From contig CM039508.1 in NCBI GenBank assembly GCA_022432975.1, positions 29,081,008 to 29,145,007 on the forward strand: DNA of 64,000 bases, written 5' to 3'. Positions 43,776 through 54,622 of this stretch are shown piece by piece (positions within the stretch are counted from its first letter, which is position 1; every line of letters starts with the position of its first letter). A program made the position numbers and the translations under genes. Under the pieces are notes generated by a model. It did not search any database. It had not been told where the DNA came from and saw only the letters and a list, made by a program, of their open reading frames with translations. The stretch comes from Begonia masoniana (lineage: Eukaryota > Streptophyta > Magnoliopsida > Cucurbitales > Begoniaceae).

Positions 43776-46418
43776 TGTAATATCCGGTTTGTACGGACCT
43801 TTTGATTATATTATTATTATATTATTAGTGGCATTTTTGGTAAATATATCAAATCAGGTCCGTTTCACAAAAAGAAAGCGTCATTACGATTCTAACGAAT
43901 AATAAGAATTTTAAGGAATTTACGGAAATTTTCGGAGATCAAACACTATATTCCGAGTAAATACGCTTTTCGTAATGTAAGAGACGTTCTCGTAAAAATA
44001 GTAAACGAGGTCCGAATTGCGAACGGACAGTTTTAATAAGTCTCAAATAATAAGTTGGATATATTGGTGAAATATGGAGACTTGGTGAATCCAGATCGTT
44101 GGACGATTAACGAAACGAAAGACGAAACGAATAGATTTAAGTAAGAAGGGCAAAATGGTAATTTGCAAAATAATTTCTATTAAAAACATCACAAACCCTC
44201 ATTTCTCCCTCACTTTCTCTCTTTCTTTCTTTTTCTCTCTGGATCGCACGAACAGAGAGCAATTTCTCTCTCGGCCGCCGGCGTGTTTCCTCCGTTCCGA
44301 CTCCGTTCAAGCTCTGTTTCTCCTCCGTCCTTCACGTTTTCTTCCTCTCTCGCTACCCTCGGTATGTAGCTTTAGTCTTCGGTCGTTTATTTCGAGTTTT
44401 GGTTCGATTTAGGGTTAGGGTTTAAATTAGCTTTTCCGTTAAAAACGCGATTTAGGCTTCGTAATTAATAGGTTAGCCGTGATTAAGTATAAATTGAACG
44501 TATTGGACGTTATTGGACGAAGAGAAATCAATTTGCGAAAAAGTTATAAATTGTTAAATTTTCGAGTTTTCGGAAATAACTTGTAATATGAATTTCGAGA
44601 TTTCCGAGCGTTAAATCGTTATGTAAAAACATCGATTAGCTAAGATAAGGATTTTATTAGTTTCGGACATTTAAGAGTTTAAGCTCGTATTAACGTCAAT
44701 TGGTGAAATTTCCTTAGGTAACGACTCCCGTGGACGAAGCTTGATATTCTGCGCGCTCAAGGTAAGTTCTCGTGACTTGCTTGACCGAAAGGTCTACACC
44801 ATACTTCGTCGTCGTATCAAGGATCCTTGAGGGTTCCTTGTTTTACGTGGTTTAGGTTGGGTAGTTAGGTTAATTGTTTATAGGTTATGTTATATTGTCT
44901 GCTGATATGAACTGTTTGTTTACTTTCCGCTGATATGAACTGTTCATGCATCACGGTTTTCGAAAGTCATGAAAAGGAATTTTGCACGTGTTTTTAAGAA
45001 AAGGAACGTATATCTGAAATGAAATCTGTAACGAAATCTGAATGAATAAACGTAATCTGTCTGTTTCTGGTCACGCGGGATGGGGCTCAGGCACGGCTGT
45101 GCGTGTTGCAAGCGTGTACCCCCCCTCTCTAGGTGGAAAGGGTAGTCCGACCGCTGGATGGGCCCTCTCCGCTTAGTGGGTAGAGGTTTCGGTGACAATT
45201 CTGTTTGTCTGTGACGTAATGAATCTGTAATCTGTAATTCTGTATCTGTACTCTGAATCTGAGCATGATTTCTGAATGGCATACGCACGCATGCATTTGC
45301 ATTTACGTAGCTTACTGAGATTTCAATATCTCATATGTGTCTGTATGGTGTAGGTGACGTTCTAGGTTACGTTGACCCAGGTGAGGATGATATTCCTCCT
45401 CCTGATGTAGGAGCAGCTGATGGATGATGCTCGTGGGAGTGCGCTGAGTAGTCGAGGCGCGATACGACCCGTGGGGATGTATGTATGGACTCTGGGGTTA
45501 TTTTGGGATGTGTGATCTGATAACTGTATAGAATATTTAGGTTGTTTGGATCTGGATAGAGATTAGATAACGTTTTGGTAATTGTATGTAAAACGTTTTG
45601 GTTTAAACTGTTTTGATGAATGTATAAAATGTTTTAGTTTAAAAACAGTTATTTAAACGTTATAGAAATTCTGGAACTGTTTGGTTGTTAAATTAAATGT
45701 TATGAATTGTTTTTAAATGGATACGGATGGCTCGGTTTTTAGAGTTATCCACGCAGTTGGACTTCGTAAAGTCCGCTGTGAGTCGGTTGGATTTAAGCTA
45801 TAAGTGTTTATGATAGAGAATGTGAAGGTGGTGAAAAATGAGAAAGGGTGTAAAGAATGGTGGATGAGAAGTGCTCCCTGGAATCGAATTCCAGAGAGTG
45901 AAAATGGAGTGTTTGCTCTCTGGAAATTTCAGGGAGCTAAGTGTTCTGGTTCTTGGATGGCAGAGAGCGATTGGGCGCCGTGCTGGTCGCTGCAGGTAGC
46001 AACTGATCGCTGCAAATGCAGCGACCAGGCGATGCATAATGCAGCGATCGTGCGCTGCATTATGCAGCGCACTCGGCGACCGAGCGCTGCATATAGCAGC
46101 GCCCGGTCGCTGCATATAGCAGCGCCCGGTCGCTGCATCTTTTCGAGGGCAGAGTTCCAATTCTGCCCTCCCTCTTTTCTGATCTGTTTTAAAGTTTTTT
46201 TATTAATGTTTTTAAATTTTTATTGATTGTTTTATAGTTGTTTTAAATGTTCAAGGTTCCATTTTAATTCCGATTTGAGTTTTGATTTCAACTACAGTTT
46301 TAATTCCGCACGAAGTTTTATTTAAACTATAAGAAAGTAAAAAGTAAAAAAAAAAAAATAATAATAATAATAATAATATATGTACGCAAAAAGTGGGTAC
46401 AATTTTAGGGGTGTTACA
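43776..46418 (+). mobile_element. 3' LTR of element G
   Basis: 2643 bp, nearly identical to the 5' LTR. It repeats the predicted intron (44762-45353, with hairpin 44783-44794 and acceptor box 45343-45353), the island (45069-45175) and the palindrome block (45874-46170), the last with one extra 23-bp unit. Confidence 0.95.
45874..46170. repeat. Palindrome block, 3' LTR of G, one unit longer
   Basis: Same as 38579-38851 apart from single-base changes and an additional ATATAGCAGCGCCCGGTCGC-type 23-bp unit near 46115. Confidence 0.9.
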
Positions 46419-47027
46419 TGCAGACTCTGAGGGAGCATCAGCTATATGCCAAGCGAAGTAAGTGTGATTTTTGGCCGAGTGAGGTAAAATTCTTGGGTCA
46501 TGTGGTTTCGTGAGAGGGTATTTCAGTAGACCCTGCGAAGATTGAGGCCGTAGTCAATTGGCAGCCACCCAAGAACGTTTTGAGATTCGCAGCTTCCTCG
46601 GCCTGGCAGGATATTATCGGCGTTTTGTGGAGAATTTCTCTTCTATTACCGCGCCTTTTACCAAACTCACTCGCAAGGATTTGCGGTTTGTTTGGGATGG
46701 TGATTGTTAGAATGCATTTGATGAGTTGAAGCGAAGATTGACCAGTGCTCCGATTCTGACAGTTCCCGATGGGGACGTTCCATATGCAGTCTATACGGAT
46801 GCTTCAGGTGTTGGTCTGGGTTGTGTTCTTATGCAGCAAGGCAAAATAGTGGCGTTTGCTTCCCGACAGTTGAAGCCCCACGAGTAGAACTATCCTACCC
46901 ACGACTTAGAGCTCGCCTCCATTGTCTTCGCTTTGAAGATGTGGAGTTATTTATATGGAGTCCGAAATGGCAGAGAGATACCCTTGTTTGTTTTATGATT
47001 AGTAGTTGAGGCGAATTTTGCGGACGA
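46419..47027 (+). pseudogene. Element F RT end and RNase H, decayed
   Basis: It takes up the RT frame where 36479 leaves it. It shows RT/connection text (GHVVS, then a stop, then EGISVDPAKIEAVVNW) and RNase [20 protein letters not shown] near 46790 with [17 protein letters not shown]. At about 46960 the sequence jumps to the polyprotein-end text GANFADEIHK just before 47027, so the whole integrase is missing. The purine tract follows beyond the Mutator-like insertion. Confidence 0.85.
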
Positions 47028-47036
47028 AATTCATAA

Positions 47037-47195
47037 GGATTAAGTGCATAAAAAAGCCCGAAGTATGGGAAAAGTGCATAAAAAAGCTCGAAGTATTGAA
47101 AGTGCAAAATAAAGCTCTGCGGGGGACCGATCACCCCCCCCCACCCGCAGAGGGTGGGGCGGGTACCCGCCTCCTCACGCGGGTACCCGCCTCAT
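47037..47195 (+). repeat. Left terminal inverted repeat of the Mutator-like element
   Basis: Contains two copies of AAGTGCATAAAAAAGCYCGA plus a third related AAGTGCAAAATAAAGCTCTG, then a GC-rich part with CGGGTACCCGC palindromes. Confidence 0.9.
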
Positions 47196-47332
47196 ACATT
47201 GTCAATATTGAGCTGGTGGAAATTGCAGAGTTTGCAGGTAATGGCGCTAATATCTTATTGAACGATGAACGTACATTCGTACTCTCGTGTCCACTGCGAA
47301 AAAGGAGGTAGCGACGACTAAATCGTAGAAAT

Positions 47333-48669
47333 TTAGCGAGGAATGCTGAGTAAATCTGCAGCACTTTTATGGGTTTTCGGTGTCTCAATGAGCTGTTCAT
47401 GAATAACCTTCGTCTTCTTCGACAATGGTCCTGGCGAGGATGTCACTGGCCAGGAGTCATTCGAACTATCCGAGCTGAAATGGAGCTCTATAACCCCACT
47501 TGGGCTACTGGGTAAAGAACCAAACATGCGCTTGTGGCTACGGCGGCAATGGCTGCCTGTTTCTTCCGAAATAAGCCTGTAGCAGTCCTCTACCCTGTCC
47601 TGTAATAAGGCGATACGATTCTATGAACAACTTGAAATTAGAGAATTAGACCTACAGTTGGGAGGAAAAATGCAGAACCTTATCAATATGAAGAATACCA
47701 AACAGCTGATTTTGGTATTCAATCGCAAAACTTGGCTCTATGTTATTTACAAGATAGAGTACAATGGCGTTGGCTAGAACAGAAGGAAGAAAAGACATGA
47801 ACCTAGAATCTGGAAATAATGAGCAAAGAGTGAGAATTCCGGCTAGCAAAAGAGAAAAACTTCTGCTAACGCTTCTCAAATTTGTTCATTTTTACCTGTA
47901 ATAAGAGAGAGAAGTATTTGCTCAGACCGCCGGATAAATTCGAAACAGAGATGATCCCTTAATCCAAGCTTTCGTGTTATGAAATCTAGAAAGGAAAGTG
48001 CAGTAACGGGATTCATTCTCCATTGAAGAGATGAGAGAACCAGAATCTCCATTTTCTTAATCATTTCAGCTTTAAATAAGTAGCTACTCTCGTCCACCTG
48101 CAAGCTCAGAAAAAAATAAGCAATCTACGTTCAAACATTTCGAAATACGAAATAGAGCCATTGTAAATAGAAATGTTGTTTACCTGCAGATCCAGAAAAA
48201 GCGGAACGTGAGTTTCCTCGGCTTTCGCAGCCAAAGAGATACAAGCCACTGCAGCCAGCTGGATCATCCATGGACTCTCTTTCTGAAAGTGAAAGCTGCA
48301 GAGAAACCTGTCGAGATAATCAACGGAGAGAACGGCGGTGAGTGCAGAAAAACAATGGTGGGTAGTGACTCTGAGCATCCATTTGACGGCGTTTCTTCTG
48401 GCTCCGACGAGACATGGGTCGGCGAGTAGGTTTTTATGGAGTCTATTCGGGTGTTCTTTCGACAGTAGAGAGATTAACTCGTCTTCTTCCCATAATAGAT
48501 CTTGCTCCAACAAGGTTTTCGGTTTCTGGGTAATACTTAAATCACAGTAATGGCTTCTCCCAACTTCATTCTTCTCATAATTGACCTCTGTTGTTTCGTC
48601 TTCCCAATGCTCTTCTGAGCAATACAATGATTCAAAAAGAAATGCAGAATCGGAAGGATACCGAGCCAT
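47333..48669 (-). CDS. CYCD3: D3-type cyclin, complete four-exon gene inside the Mutator-like element
   Basis: Exons (minus): 48669-48184, 48097-47896, 47809-47679, 47599-47333; all three introns have GT...AG ends and compatible phases. Together they give 361 codons plus stop, close to the usual 350-380 of plant CYCD3. The Rb-binding LxCxE motif is LYCSE at residues 15-19. The cyclin box runs from about 90 (AVKWMLRV, ALTAVLSVDYLDRFL, LAAKAEETHVPL at 146-157) into exon 2 (KKMEILVLSSLQWRMNPVT). Exon 3 has RFMSFLPSVLAN and exon 4 the conserved FGSLPSSP and SSDSSNDSW tail. D3 cyclins activate CDKA at the G1/S transition and promote cell proliferation in the nucleus. No stop or frameshift was found, unlike typical Pack-MULE cargo. 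Whether it is expressed is unknown. Exon borders are read by eye. Confidence 0.88.
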
Positions 48670-48840
48670 CTTCTTCCGAGAAGAAGAGATTAAGGTCAGC
48701 GATCATTATCTGCTTAAGAAGAATAAAATGGGGAAACGTTAACGCCAACTGAAAATACATTTTCAATCATCGCTCTCTCCCTCTGCGAAGCCGGAAAGAC
48801 TGAATGAGAGAGAGGAGATATTCACAAACGAGAAGAGAAC

Positions 48841-48999
48841 TTAGTTATTTATTCGGAGATCAAAAAATGGAAGAGAGGAAAGAGCAAAGTGGACATGCTG
48901 GTTTACCAGTTCATCAGCTTCAGCTCCAGCTTCATGAAGAAGAACTAGAAGAAGAAGAAGGACGAGAAGAGAAGCAGGCACTGCCTTTGAATCTGCCAT
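48841..48999 (-). CDS. Short signal-peptide frame upstream of the cyclin
   Basis: 52 codons, opening MADSKAVPAS followed by ten residues dominated by leucine and then HEAGAEADE, a textbook secretory signal peptide with a cleavage-like AGA/EA. The sequence CTG/GTAAAC after residue 31 could be a splice donor, so this may be the first exon of a small secreted protein (for instance of the GASA type) captured together with the cyclin. Not recognised with certainty. It overlaps a fully open frame on the other strand and could be part of the cyclin's leader. Confidence 0.35.
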   Translation of the reverse strand: MADSKAVPASLLVLLLLLVLLHEAGAEADELVNQHVHFALSSLPFFDLRINN

Positions 49000-49174
49000 G
49001 CCTAACAAAGACGACGACGACAACAGCAGGATAATCCTTTTCATATAGCGAGTGTGGAAGAGGCGAGAGAAACAGAAAGAATGAGGCACTGTCTTTTACA
49101 GCGGTCCCCCGCCTCACATGATGCGGGTACCCGCATGACGCGGGGGGTCGGCGGGTACCCGCATGACCCCCCGC

Positions 49175-49326
49175 ATGAGGCGGGTACCCGCGTGAGGGGG
49201 TGGGTACCCGCCCCACCCTCTGCGGGGAGTGATTGGTCCCCCGCAAAGCTTTATTTTGCACTTTCAATACTTCGAACTTTTTTATCTACTTTTCCCATAC
49301 TTCAGGCTTTTTTATGCACTTAATCC
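49175..49326 (-). repeat. Right terminal inverted repeat of the Mutator-like element
   Basis: Reverse complement of the left TIR with about ten differences. The adjoining 49110-49210 adds further CGGGTACCCGC units, a small GC-rich array. Confidence 0.9.
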
Positions 49327-49917
49327 AATTCATAAAAGGGTGAAAAGATGTAAAATCCGGAAAATTTTTGTGAATGAAAATTTTTGAATAAATTTTTTTG
49401 CAAATTTTAAGTATAAATTAGAAACCGTAAATCAATTAAATTAAAAGAATTAAAATAAAATATTGAAATTGAAATAAAATAAATAAATAAAATGGTAAAG
49501 TAGAATATTAAAACAATAGGTTTTCAAATAGAAAACCTGATGGTTTTATTGTGTCGGCAGAACAAAGAAACAAAGAGAGATAGGGAAGAGACGCCGCTGC
49601 ACGAGGACAGGAGATCCGACGCCGAAGTCATCTCCGTTCGGCGAAGTTTTGGTATCAAACTCTTCGTCTTGAAGAGTAGAGTAACCTTAGTGAAGGACTT
49701 TTTCGGAGGTAGGCTTTCGTTCGCTCGACTTTTACATTTGAAGTGTTCGATTTTTAGAGAATCTTAGATCTAAAATTTGGAGGCCGATTGTTGGTGTTTT
49801 TAACACGATTCGGCCAGAATAGAGGTGATGACGCATTGGGGAGAGTTTTCGACGAGGAAACAGTCGGAAAGAACGCGTTTCTTGATCGTGAAAACTTGAC
49901 GTCGTTCGGCCGTCGCC

Positions 49918-50150
49918 AGCCGAGTCAACTCGAGCCCGTGAGCCGAGTTTTGTTCGGGCTGGGTCAGGCTCGACCCAGGTATCCAGTGGGCCGGGTCAGC
50001 CTGACTCGGGCTGGGTTCGACCCAAGCCCAATTGGGCTAGGTTTGACCAGGCCATACAGAATTGGGTCGGGCCGATCCGACCCAAACTAGTTCCGACCCG
50101 ACTTGAACCAGTTCAACCCAAATTGGTCCGGTCCGAACTGGACCTGAACC
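49918..50150. repeat. GGGTCGACCC-type palindromic repeats in F's LTR
   Basis: Many variants of CGGGCTGGGTYCGACCCA, TTGGGTCGGGCCGATCC and CCGAACTGGACC, both strands interleaved, giving strong local self-complementarity. Confidence 0.8.
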
Positions 50151-50154
50151 GGTA

Positions 50155-50240
50155 AGTCAAAGTCAACCATTGACTTTGACCATTGACTTTGACTTTAATT
50201 GTTGACCGTTAACCTTTGACTTTTTGACCAAAAGTCAACT
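50155..50240. promoter_or_regulatory. Dense W-box (TTGAC) cluster
   Basis: Ten TTGAC or GTCAA cores in 86 bp, several in the full TTGACY form. TTGACY is the binding core of WRKY transcription factors. Located about 0.8 kb into the LTR of element F. Confidence 0.6.
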
Positions 50241-51110
50241 TGAGCTTTTTAGGCCTAGTTTCGCCCAGCTCCTAGTTTAGATTGTTTTTAACACCTATTG
50301 GATATTAACGGGGTTTCCTACCTTGTTTGGACTCCTAGATTAGGAGGATTTTGCAGACCTCGAGACGATCCCCGAGGAGACACGGACCATTGAAGTTAAG
50401 AGGACTCGCCTCGGTGGTATGTGTTTTTATATTTACTGCGATATACCTACATAACATGCATATATGTATTATTGTGGTGGACTACTCCTGATATTAATGT
50501 CGGTTGTTTTAAAAATATGAGCATATTGCATTAAATAAGCATGTATACTTTTGACTTGATTTGACTGCCTACTGCCATGTTTTCTTGTCTTGCCGATGAG
50601 TTTGAGTTGAGATTGATCATCATACTATGCTGTTGTGTTTTATTGTGGACTGATTTTTTGATGCATTGCATAGTTTTTTGTATTGCCATTTGGTGTTGAT
50701 TCTGGAGGTAATCGTTTGACACTCTTAGCGGGGCCCAACTAAGAGGATCAAGGGATTTTGCCCAGATGCACCCGTGTTTGAGGGTTGCCGTGGTACTCCC
50801 CACAATTGTTTGGATAGGGCTCCAGTGTGACGACCCCAACCCGGTTAGGGCCGCCACGGCCAAACCATAACTTAATCCTAACTTTAAACTTAAACATGAC
50901 GGGCATAAAATTCGTCGACTTTTAAATCATCAAAACGAAGTAAAAACCCTTTCTCGGAAAAATGTCGACTCGGTTTTTGGGCTCTTAAAATCCTTTAAAA
51001 TACGTGGGGGTCGCCCGTAAAATACGTTTAAAAAGTATCGTAAAAGGTCGGGTTGAAACATGTTTTGAAAAGTCGGAATTAAAAAAAAAAAATTGCATGT
51101 GGGTGCCATG

Positions 51111-51350
51111 TGGTGCGCGCGCGCAGCACTCGGCGCGCGCACGCCTGCCACTGCAGCGCGCGCCAGGGCGCCCCCAACGCACTCCTCACGTGTCAAACAC
51201 GTGCCAAACGCGATCAATCGTGCCCAAAGCCCGATCGATCGAGCCGGCTCGGGTTTCCCAACCAAAAATAACCCAAAACCACGATCGATCGCACCTGGTG
51301 CGCGCGCGCCGCGCCTGGTTAGCGCGCACCAGCGCCTGGCCAATGCGCCC
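51111..51350. repeat. GCGCGC and CGATCGATCG palindrome block
   Basis: GGTGCGCGCGCGCAGC, GGCGCGCGCACGCC, CCCGATCGATCGAG, CACGATCGATCGCAC and GGTGCGCGCGCGCC, with CACGTG dyads between. Same relative LTR position as the blocks in B, C, G and 26461. Confidence 0.85.
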
Positions 51351-51934
51351 ACTAGTACTCCTCCACTCATTTTTCTTACACTTAGCCATTCTTTTCTCCT
51401 TTATTCCATCTACCCTTCACATTAAACTTCCCTAAACATTTCCCAACCTTTTAAAACACAAAATCCTCGAAACCTCGAAAATCAAGACTCAAAACATATC
51501 CGAACACGTGTTTAAAATTCATGAAAACAAACTGTGTGGATCGCTCTAAAAACTGAACGAATCCTTACAGATTTAAAGTACCTAAAATCATCAACTACAA
51601 TCCAACCTAATTCACAACACAAATGTTGAACGTAAAAGCAAAATTTCCTAAAACATCACCAAAACAATTACGTTTATGAAATCATTTAAAATAACTTAAC
51701 TCCAAGCCTAAATCCACTATGCATTTCACCAAAATTCATACTTACTATACGTCCTCAAATCCATAACATCAACAAATCTTAATCTAATCCACACCTATTT
51801 ACCACAAAATAGTTTGGAGCAAATCGAAGGGTCATCAAGCCTAGCTAAAACACTTACCGTCGCCACAAGCACCCATCCAGCGACCACCTATACTTGATCA
51901 TCGTGGGAATGTTCATCACCTTCGTTCTTGTCAC

Positions 51935-52484
51935 CTACATCATGAAACTTAAACATTAAGCCTAATGCTTAGTAAGGGAATGTACTATAAATGACATATG
52001 CATGAAGGCATGATTTTTCATAAAACATGTTCGTTTACTTGTTCTTATTCTTTTTCTTTTCGTTGACATGAATTAAGGTGGGGATCGTGCCAGGGAGTAG
52101 GCCAAGTGCGTGTACATAGTCCTTTCGGCCGTAATCATGATCCATCGTGTGGACAGTGACATTAGTTTTGTTGATATGGCCATACTGTCCCAACCCACAC
52201 TTAATCGTTACCTTTCCTTTACATAAATCATACATGGAAACATTTCATATGATATTTGAGCAAACATAATGCATGAGGAATTCACGTATGACATATCATC
52301 AAACAATTTACAAACGTACATAGACATGTTTTACTCGCAACGAACCTAACAAACAACTATTAACTAACATTCTAGGCTACCCAACACGTTAAGCCCCACA
52401 ATTAGAAAATCATCATCAAAACACGAAAACCTAACATTGACATGATGTAGGGCCTTAAGGGCCGAAAACCTAACACCCACTTGC
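51935..52484 (-). other. Predicted leader intron, GC-AG type
   Basis: Donor CCAG/GCAAGT (52484-52479). Hairpin GGCC-CTTAA-GGCC at 52463-52451, box CTACATCATG at 52450-52441. Branch-like CTTACTAAGC near 51980, acceptor CATGATGTAG/GTGAC at 51944-51935. Box and acceptor are perfectly complementary over 10 nt, with the T/A variant replacing the C/G of other families. Confidence 0.55.
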
Positions 52485-54424
52485 CTGGCGTCCTTAGAAA
52501 TGCCGAGCACCGTCCGAAAGCTTGGTTCACCTAACACATTTTACAAGTAGTGGCATTAAAATTGATCCTAAATAAACGAATTCCATACATAAACCAAGCT
52601 CTTAACTAAGGCAAATTCTTTCCTAAAACTTCATTTTCTCCATTTGGGCATTTCATCGAGCACGTTGTGCTCACAAATACCCAAACTCCATTAATGGCTC
52701 TCCAACAACCCAAAATCCCTAAAAGTTTATCAATTCACCACAATAACCGTAAATGCATCTCCAATCAACAACCCAACACATTTCTATCATAAAATGACAA
52801 TTTCAAGAAAAGACCAATTGAAACCCTAACGAAAAAACACCCTAAAAACTACAACAAAACACGCCCAATGCTTAGAGCTTACCTAGAACGTCAAACGGGA
52901 AAAAAAATGAAGAAGAAACACCGGAGGAGGAAGCGTTGATCGGCAAGGGAGAAATGGCATTAGAGGAGGAATCGCCAAAATGGAGAGCAAATTGCTCTCT
53001 GGAAACTTGCGTGGAAATGGGTAAGGAGAAGAAGAGTAATTTGTGTTTTTATAAAAAGAATTAATGATTCCCTTAATTACAAGTTTGCCCCTAAATCAAT
53101 TACACACTTAGTTCGTTATTTTGCCTATAGATTTGGTTTTTTCTGAAATTCTCTTATTCCTCCAAAAATCTATATTAATCTCTAGGGTTCTAACGAAACT
53201 CTTTGTTCGCAAAACGGGCTTAATTTACTATTTTTACGAATTAAAACCGCTATAGGGCTAAAAATAGAATTTGGCATTACGCTATCAATTTGGATTTCCA
53301 AAAATTTACTTATTCTTCTAAAAATCCCCAAAAATTCCTAGGATTCTAATAAAACCTCCCGCTCAAAAAAAGGACCTATATTTCTTATTTACAAAAATAC
53401 CCCTAAGATGGAAACCCGAAAAACCTGGGCGTTACATCCGGGATGAGTGGTTGTTGATTCCCTCCGGGTTGAGTTCCCTCTTGTTAAACTCCTTGCATAT
53501 GGTTGTGGGCTCGGAGCTTTGGCTAGTCCTGGGTTTTGAGCTATGCTATCTCTGTTACCTGATCTAATCAGTGTTTGTTCGTTGTTACCCCGGTATGATA
53601 AGTCCCTTGTGCGGTGTTCCCGAGGGCTCAGGGTAGAGTGATCGTTGATTCCCTCCTGGTGAGCTACCGTGTGATCTACGAGGCCTAGGGTATGCCGACC
53701 AATCGAGAGTGATCGTTGATTCCCTCCTGGTGACCTACTGTGTGATCCACGAGGCCCAGGGTATGCCGACCGTGATTTCCCTAGTGGTTGACTATATCTA
53801 TTCTCCTTATGAGGTTTTATCTAATGTTATTGCTGCCTTTCTGTGTGGTGTATTTCGGAGGATCCTTGTGTGGTCTTCTTTTTCACGGTACACTTGACTA
53901 TGTAGTACGGTATGGATAGTGAGGGCTTAATTAGTATACACTTTACTTTAAAAGTTAGCCTGATTGATCTATCTAAAAATGAGAAGAGATTTAATAACAT
54001 AGAATTGGTTTTGAGATTTAATACTCATTCATTGATTTTATAACTGGCATTATAACATGAGTGATAGGTATAACATCCCATATTGAGTTTGTCACTCACC
54101 CCAACGACTTCCCCCCTCCATAGGTAAAGGAAAGAGGAAGCAAAAGTGAATTGGATCGGCACCAACCGCTAGGGAGTTACCTTTAATTTTGTTTCATTAT
54201 TTCGTTAAATGTAAAAACATATTTGCGATTGTACTGTACTTTGGCATGTAATTATATTCATTTATCTTGTATTTCTATTATTGCTTATATTCTCACATTT
54301 GTTTAGCTCAGAGGTCATGGATCGATCATAAATCTTCCGCACAAAGCCTTAGGTTAGACGGTGGAACTCCCCGAGGTTGATCGTTTAACCTGGTGTTTCT
54401 GTTAGGCCCCCTCCTGGGGTGTGA

Positions 54425-54622
54425 CATCTTTGACTTAAAATAGAAAGAAAAATAAAGGTTAGTCACACATTTCATTTGGTACCAAGTAATTTGTCAAGTC
54501 ATCTTCAATTGGAAACTTGTCTACAAGAACTATACCTGAAGCTAGAATATCTCTAAGTGGGGTTTTATGTCTATGTGTCTTGACCTTTCGTGAAACACTT
54601 GATGTTTAGCTAAATTGTTGGT
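54425..54622 (+). repeat. Direct copy of 34312-34510 at the right edge of element F
   Basis: Starts with TCTTTGACTT at the first base after F's LTR. Beyond TTAGCTAAATTGTT this copy continues into copia text (GGTCCCATATTATCG), as at 33280, so this is the ancestral context. Confidence 0.9.

Larger units (their letters stand above)
36480..46418 (+). mobile_element. Element G: complete chromovirus (Ty3/gypsy, Tekay-like), recent insertion
   Basis: 9939 bp. LTRs 36480-39104 (2625 bp) and 43776-46418 (2643 bp) begin TGTAATATCC and end GGGTGTTACA, with a 5-bp TSD tgcag on both sides (36475-36479, 46419-46423). Primer site, single open gag-pol and purine tract are all in place. The LTRs differ at a handful of sites plus a 23-bp repeat expansion and a poly(A) length change, so the insertion is young. 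It lies in the RT of element F in the same orientation. This is the only element here that could be autonomous; see the RT active-site remark under the CDS. Confidence 0.97.
47037..49326. mobile_element. Mutator-like element (Pack-MULE type) carrying a cyclin D3 gene
   Basis: 2290 bp bounded by terminal inverted repeats of about 150-160 bp (47037-47195 and 49175-49326), beginning GGATTAAGTGCATAAAAAAG at both ends. It is flanked by an exact 9-bp duplication aattcataa (47028-47036, 49327-49335); 9-bp TSDs and long TIRs are the hallmark of Mutator-like elements. It sits in the 3' end of element F's internal region; excising it restores the internal end plus purine tract before F's LTR. No transposase is present, so it is non-autonomous. 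Its cargo is a complete CYCD3-like gene and a short signal-peptide frame, both on the minus strand. Confidence 0.92.
50826..53436 (-). mobile_element. Solo LTR of a Tekay-like element inside F's LTR
   Basis: 2611 bp, TGTGACGACC to GGGCGTTACA. Flanks tccag (50821-50825) and tccgg (53437-53441) are a 5-bp TSD with one later substitution. No coding sequence. Orientation minus from the leader motif. Confidence 0.85.
34520..54424 (+). mobile_element. Element F: old Ty3/gypsy element without 5' LTR, host of three later insertions
   Basis: The primer site TGGTATCAAAGC (34520-34531) is followed by a decayed gag, protease and RT to 36479. The frame resumes at 46419 after element G and continues to RNase H. 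The end of the internal region reaches 47027, is cut by the Mutator-like element, and resumes as purine tract 49336-49348. A 3' LTR (49349-54424) follows, itself holding a solo LTR. The 5' LTR is absent; a 200-bp copy of the right flank stands in its place. Integrase appears deleted between about 46965 and 46990. Confidence 0.85.
49349..54424 (+). mobile_element. 3' LTR of element F, split by a solo LTR
   Basis: Begins TGTAAAATCCGG after a purine tract (AAAAGGGTGAAAAGA) and ends GGGGTGTGACA. Removing 50826-53436 and one TSD leaves about 2.46 kb. Contains a GGGTCGACCC-rich block (49918-50150) and a W-box cluster (50155-50240). It lacks the paired leader motif of the other LTRs, so it belongs to another lineage. 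Confidence 0.8.
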
